A stretch of DNA of 64,000 nucleotides from Chimonanthus salicifolius (lineage: Eukaryota; Streptophyta; Magnoliopsida; Laurales; Calycanthaceae): the NCBI GenBank assembly GCA_013350335.1, contig CM023540.1:31723175-31787174 (forward strand). The letters are read 5' to 3'. The notes below the pieces were generated by a model. It did no database searches and was not told where the DNA came from. It was given only the letters and a program-made list of their open reading frames with translations. A program made the position numbers and the translations under genes. How positions within the stretch are numbered: the stretch's first letter is position 1; each line of letters starts with the position of its first letter. Shown piece by piece: positions 60,468-64,000 of this stretch.

Positions 60468-61262
60468 TCATTGAGGCTTCCCTCTGTGGCTATCGCTGGG
60501 AAATGGAAGGCTGATCTGCGAGGAGGGTGCACAGCTTCGGTGAAGTGAAGGAGCTTTTGCGAATTTCTTTTTGTTGCTCTTTTTTAGATTAAAACAAATA
60601 AATTTTAGTTTCAAGAAATCATATCTTCTACCAAGACATTCACAGAACAAGAGGAAGCCCATATCGAATGAAGTTGCCACTCTTTTCCACCTTATGAACA
60701 AACATAAAGAAAATTCAAAATACAAGAGAAATCAGTGAGAAATGCCCCTGTTCTTACTGTGAAACAGTTGCATTGATCCCATAATCAATAGATACATTCA
60801 CAAAATGGAACATATTGCCAATACCTGTTCCAATAGAGTACTGCCAAGGACGAAAAGAACCACACAACGTAAGATGCAATGAAGGATGCAATGAAAATGA
60901 TATGATCAATGCCATTGTCTTCCCTCTCCTCATCAGAATCTGTTGGCTTAGATGGCGGCAGCGAGGAGCAACTTCTGTTCAATGGTGGTCCGCAAAGAAA
61001 AGGGTTCCCCTCATAGCTGGCTTCACCAAAAGTTATGAATTGCCCCTTTCTCTCAGGGGTCCTGCCTGATAAGTTGTTCTGACCAACCAAAAAGAAGGCC
61101 AAATAGTTCAGTTCAGTTAATTCAGAAGGTATTGTCCCATTCAATCTGTTGTGAGAAAGATCCAAGCTCTCTATCTGCTTCAAGTTAGAGAATGTTATCG
61201 GTATCAGTCCAGTTAACTGATTGTTGGACAAATTCAATGCGTGAAGTTCAGTTAGCTGTCCA
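59490..61262. repeat. Donor or sister segment of the 17.6-19.0 kb copy
   Basis: Colinear with 17640-18955 (see there). It includes the 3' flank of the intact receptor gene and its last coding part. The interval 60280-60550 also contains the GA tract and an open but unrecognised frame. Confidence 0.8.
60437..60465. repeat. (GA)n microsatellite
   Basis: About 14 GA units. It is missing, together with its neighbours, from the partial copy at 17.85 kb. Confidence 0.95.
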
Positions 61263-64000
61263 ATTTCGAGTGGAATTTTTCCTGTGAGACGATTGCATGA
61301 GAGATCCAGTCCAGACATATAGTTAAGAATCCTACCTTCATAAGAATAAGACCGACTCTTGGTCATAAACTCCACTTTTTCTTGCACATCTGTTACTTCG
61401 TATCCATGTCTGGCCCTTTCAAATTTATTATATGCATACACGATATTGAAAAATCTCGCTGTAAAATAATGACTAACGAATGCAGCGTTGTCATCTTTTG
61501 CTCTTCCAAATGTGATGTTGTTGAGGCACCATGGAATTGGCCCTGAGAGAGAGTTGTTAGAAAGATCCAATATTCCAATGCTATTCAGCTGACACAATTC
61601 AATAGGAATATGCCCTTGCAAGTGATTCCCTTTCAAGAGTAGAACCTTTAGTTTTGTAAGGGAACCAATCCAATTCGGAATGCGACCGGCTATTTTGTTC
61701 TCTCTGATGTCCACTGTCATTAAGGAGGAGTTCCTAAAAAAACCACCCATTATCAGTCCAGTGAGTTTATTTTCTTGCAAATGAACATACCTTAGAGAAG
61801 ATAGATTGGAGCAAGGAGGTATCGACCCAGAAATCGAGTTTTGGGAAAGATCCAGAAAGCGAAGATCATGAAGTTTGCAGTAATCCACTGGAATTGACCC
61901 TTTGAATTGATTGTCAGACATAACGAGTGTTTGCAATTGTGAAAGGCTTCCAATCTTACTCGGAAGCTTACCCGATATGGCATTGCTACTGACGTCTAAT
62001 ACTAACAACATGGAGTTATTGAGCAGAGCATCAGATAGCTTTCCGGTTAGCTGGTTACCATCCAAATATAGAAACCTCAGTTGGGTCAAGTTAGAATTCG
62101 TTGGAAAGATACGGCCATGAAATCGATTGTTGGAGAGCTTCAAAGTTCCCAATGAGGAGCAACCAATTGCCATCTGCTTGGGTATCTCACCTGACAAAGT
62201 ATTATTGGACAAATCCAACAATTCCAGCCTTTTCATCTCGGCAATGGAGTGAGGAATGCTTCCACCCAAATTGTTGAAAGATGCATTGAGATAATACAGG
62301 TTTGGGAGGAAATTTCCAATATCTGCAGGGAGTTGTCCATCGATTCGATTGTGGGAGACATCAAACCAGAAAGTGAGATCATTTTTGAAGTGCGGTGGCA
62401 GATTCAAAGGGCCAAAGAAGGAGTTGTTCCTTATCACTAGGATTTCCAATTTTGTATTGTTCTCCAGCCACCAAGTGGGGAACTTCCCTTGCAGATTGTT
62501 GTGAGAAACTTGGATGTTTCTCAAGTCATACTGGGTGGAAAGGAAGCTAGGAATGACCCCAGAAAGCCTGTTGAGGTTGCATTTTGATAAGTAGAGTTCT
62601 GTCAGCTGAAATGTTGGAATCCATGGTGGATTTTCAGTCTCCACGTCTAAATGATTCCTACTAAGATCGACATCTTTGAGTCTGGAATGATTGGCAAATA
62701 AGCTGAAGTAGAAAACACCCTGAAATTGGTTCTCACGGAGAGAAATATACTCGAGAGAAGAGAGGTTAATGATGAGTTCTGAGGGGATTTTACCGCTGAA
62801 ATTGTTCAGCGCCAAGTCTAGAACACGAAGGGACGTCAAGTTGCAGAAGCAAGGAGCTATGCTACCCTGAAACTCGTTCAATTTTAGATATAACTCTTGG
62901 ATGCTATTCAATTCACACAATCCTGCGAAAGTGAACGAAACTCTAATCTGAAATAACCTCAGTTACAAGTTTCTGCAGAACTTCATAAAGGTTTCAAAAA
63001 TTGACTTTACCTTGTAAAGAGCCGTTGAGATAATTGCCTTGCAGAGACAAAACGCGAAGAGAAGTTAGTTTCTTTATGAACTGTGGTATACTTCCCACAA
63101 GATTATTGTCACTCAAATCCAACGTCTCCAATTTTGTCAGTGCAGCCAGTTCTACAGCATAGGAATTGATAGGTTAAAGATTGTTTAAATTAGATCCATG
63201 AATATTACTCTTGGATGCTATTCAATTCACAGAATCCTGCGAAAGTGAACGAAACTCTAATCTGAACTAACCTCAGTTACAAGTTTCTGCAGAACTTCAT
63301 AAAGGTTTCAAAAATTGATTTTACCTTGTAAAGAGCCGTTGAGATAATTGTCTCGCAGAGACAAAACGCGAAGAGAAGTTAGTTTCTTTATGAACTGTGG
63401 TATACTTCCCACAAGATTATTGTCACTCAAATCCAACGTCTCCAATTTTGTCAGTGCAGCCAGTTCTACAGCATAGGAATTGATAGGTTAAAGATTGTTT
63501 AAATTAGATCCATGAATATTCATTAGTAAAAAAAGTAATGGCTTTCTAAGCAAGCAAACTGATTCACAGTGGAAAAATGACAATCAATAATGTTGATGAT
63601 GAAACTTTATTACAATATTGATAAAATGAATTAACTGTAATAAGAGTTTAAATATCAACTGATATAATGGCCGTCGGTCAATACGTATCATTTTTTACCT
63701 TCCCCGTTTATCAAGCCTGCAAGTTGATTCGAAGACAAGTCCAGTGACTGCAGTTCTTGGAAGGGAAGAAGTAAGGTTGAGTTTAGAAGCGGATCATCCC
63801 ACATTTCAGATAGATCAAGTTCGATAATTCGGCCCGTGCTACGGCTGCACTTGATCCCTTCCCATCTACAGCAATCGCTCCCTTCTTCCCATTTAGAGAA
63901 ATTCATCGAAGCTTTGAGGTTTAACAGAGCCACCCTCTCCTCCTCCAAGCAGCCAAGGTTCCCAAACACACAAAGTTGAAGAAAGAAGAACCAAACCCAT
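60785..64000 (-). CDS. LRR receptor-like protein (RLP), partial: 5' end beyond the right edge
   Basis: Exons in gene order are 63699-64000 (start outside the window), 63325-63465, 63011-63151 and 60785-62922. All internal introns are phase 1. The first exon holds the end of a signal peptide (WVWFFFLQLCVFG), the LRRNT signature CLEEERVALLNLKASM, DCCRWEGIKC and the first LRR. The two 141-nt exons are near-identical and each encodes LAALTKLETLDLSDNNLVGS plus a second LRR. The last exon encodes some twenty LRRs with an island around KSRSYSYEGRILNYMSGLDL, the C-cap NPFLCGPPLNRSC, an acidic juxtamembrane stretch, a transmembrane helix (IIFIASFIASYVVWFFSSLA) and a short tail. It has no kinase domain. 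RLPs work at the plasma membrane with SOBIR1/BAK1-type kinases in immunity or development; the ligand is unknown. Confidence 0.9.
62893..63520. repeat. 314-bp tandem duplication inside the RLP gene
   Basis: Copy 1 is 62893-63206 and copy 2 is 63207-63520; I count five substitutions and no indels. Each copy contains a complete 141-nt LRR exon with both splice sites. Copy 2 also carries the first 30 nt of the last exon with a splice acceptor. Two of the substitutions change the protein (LQGN versus LRDN). Confidence 0.97.

Noticed and set aside
60294..60548. 84-codon frame downstream of the receptor gene (LDWEEINKWNMAVEIFKLLN...)
   Set aside because: Looks mildly protein-like and is partly shared with 17.78 kb, but it runs through a GA tract, has no recognisable domain, and the copy at 17.8 kb is deleted. 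I cannot support it as a gene.

Overview
The window looks like nuclear DNA of a flowering plant, probably a non-grass (eudicot or magnoliid) with a repeat-rich genome. The evidence is GT-AG spliced genes of plant-specific families (NAC, DUF538, LEA_3/SAG21-like, LRR receptor-like protein), AT-rich intergenic DNA, many hAT-type MITEs and tRNA-derived SINEs, and one intact Ty3/gypsy chromovirus. Species cannot be fixed from the sequence.

Layout. 0-7.4 kb: LINE debris, a 35-nt poly-C run and a 1.4-kb near-perfect foldback, all left of (and possibly inside intron 1 of) an isolated PP1 phosphatase first exon (7422-7611, minus). 9.5-16.4 kb: a hAT MITE, a two-exon SAG21/LEA5-like gene (11549-12342, plus), three SINEs and a DUF538 secreted-protein gene (15737-16261, minus). 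17.6-19 kb: a truncated receptor-like-protein pseudogene split by a SINE; it is a partial copy of the receptor gene at the right edge. 19.3-24.3 kb: a four-exon ASC-1/TRIP4-like gene (minus). 24.9-37.0 kb: a complete chromodomain Ty3/gypsy element (minus), with 3.36-kb LTRs that differ by only two substitutions and one homopolymer indel, perfect 5-bp target duplications, an unbroken 1542-aa gag-pol, and an extra 172-aa acidic zinc-knuckle ORF between primer-binding site and gag. 38.8-48.5 kb: a ten-exon plastid CPBP (CAAX-type) intramembrane protease gene (plus) whose first intron carries two DNA transposons. 48.5-56.5 kb: intergenic DNA with three hAT MITEs with perfect 8-bp target duplications, a long AT tract, a SINE and a TRIM-like element holding a nested MITE. 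56.6-58.2 kb: a three-exon NAC gene of the FEZ type (plus). 60.8-64.0 kb: an LRR receptor-like protein gene (minus) whose 5' end lies outside the window and which carries an in-frame 314-bp tandem duplication of one LRR exon.

The host genes do not form a pathway; they are independent loci. The most unusual items are the accessory zinc-knuckle ORF and the palindromic TCGG(A/T)NNNTCCGA array of the young retrotransposon, the recent exon duplication in the receptor gene, and the long foldback. Exon borders were inferred by eye from splice consensus, reading phase and protein-family knowledge; no alignments were run.
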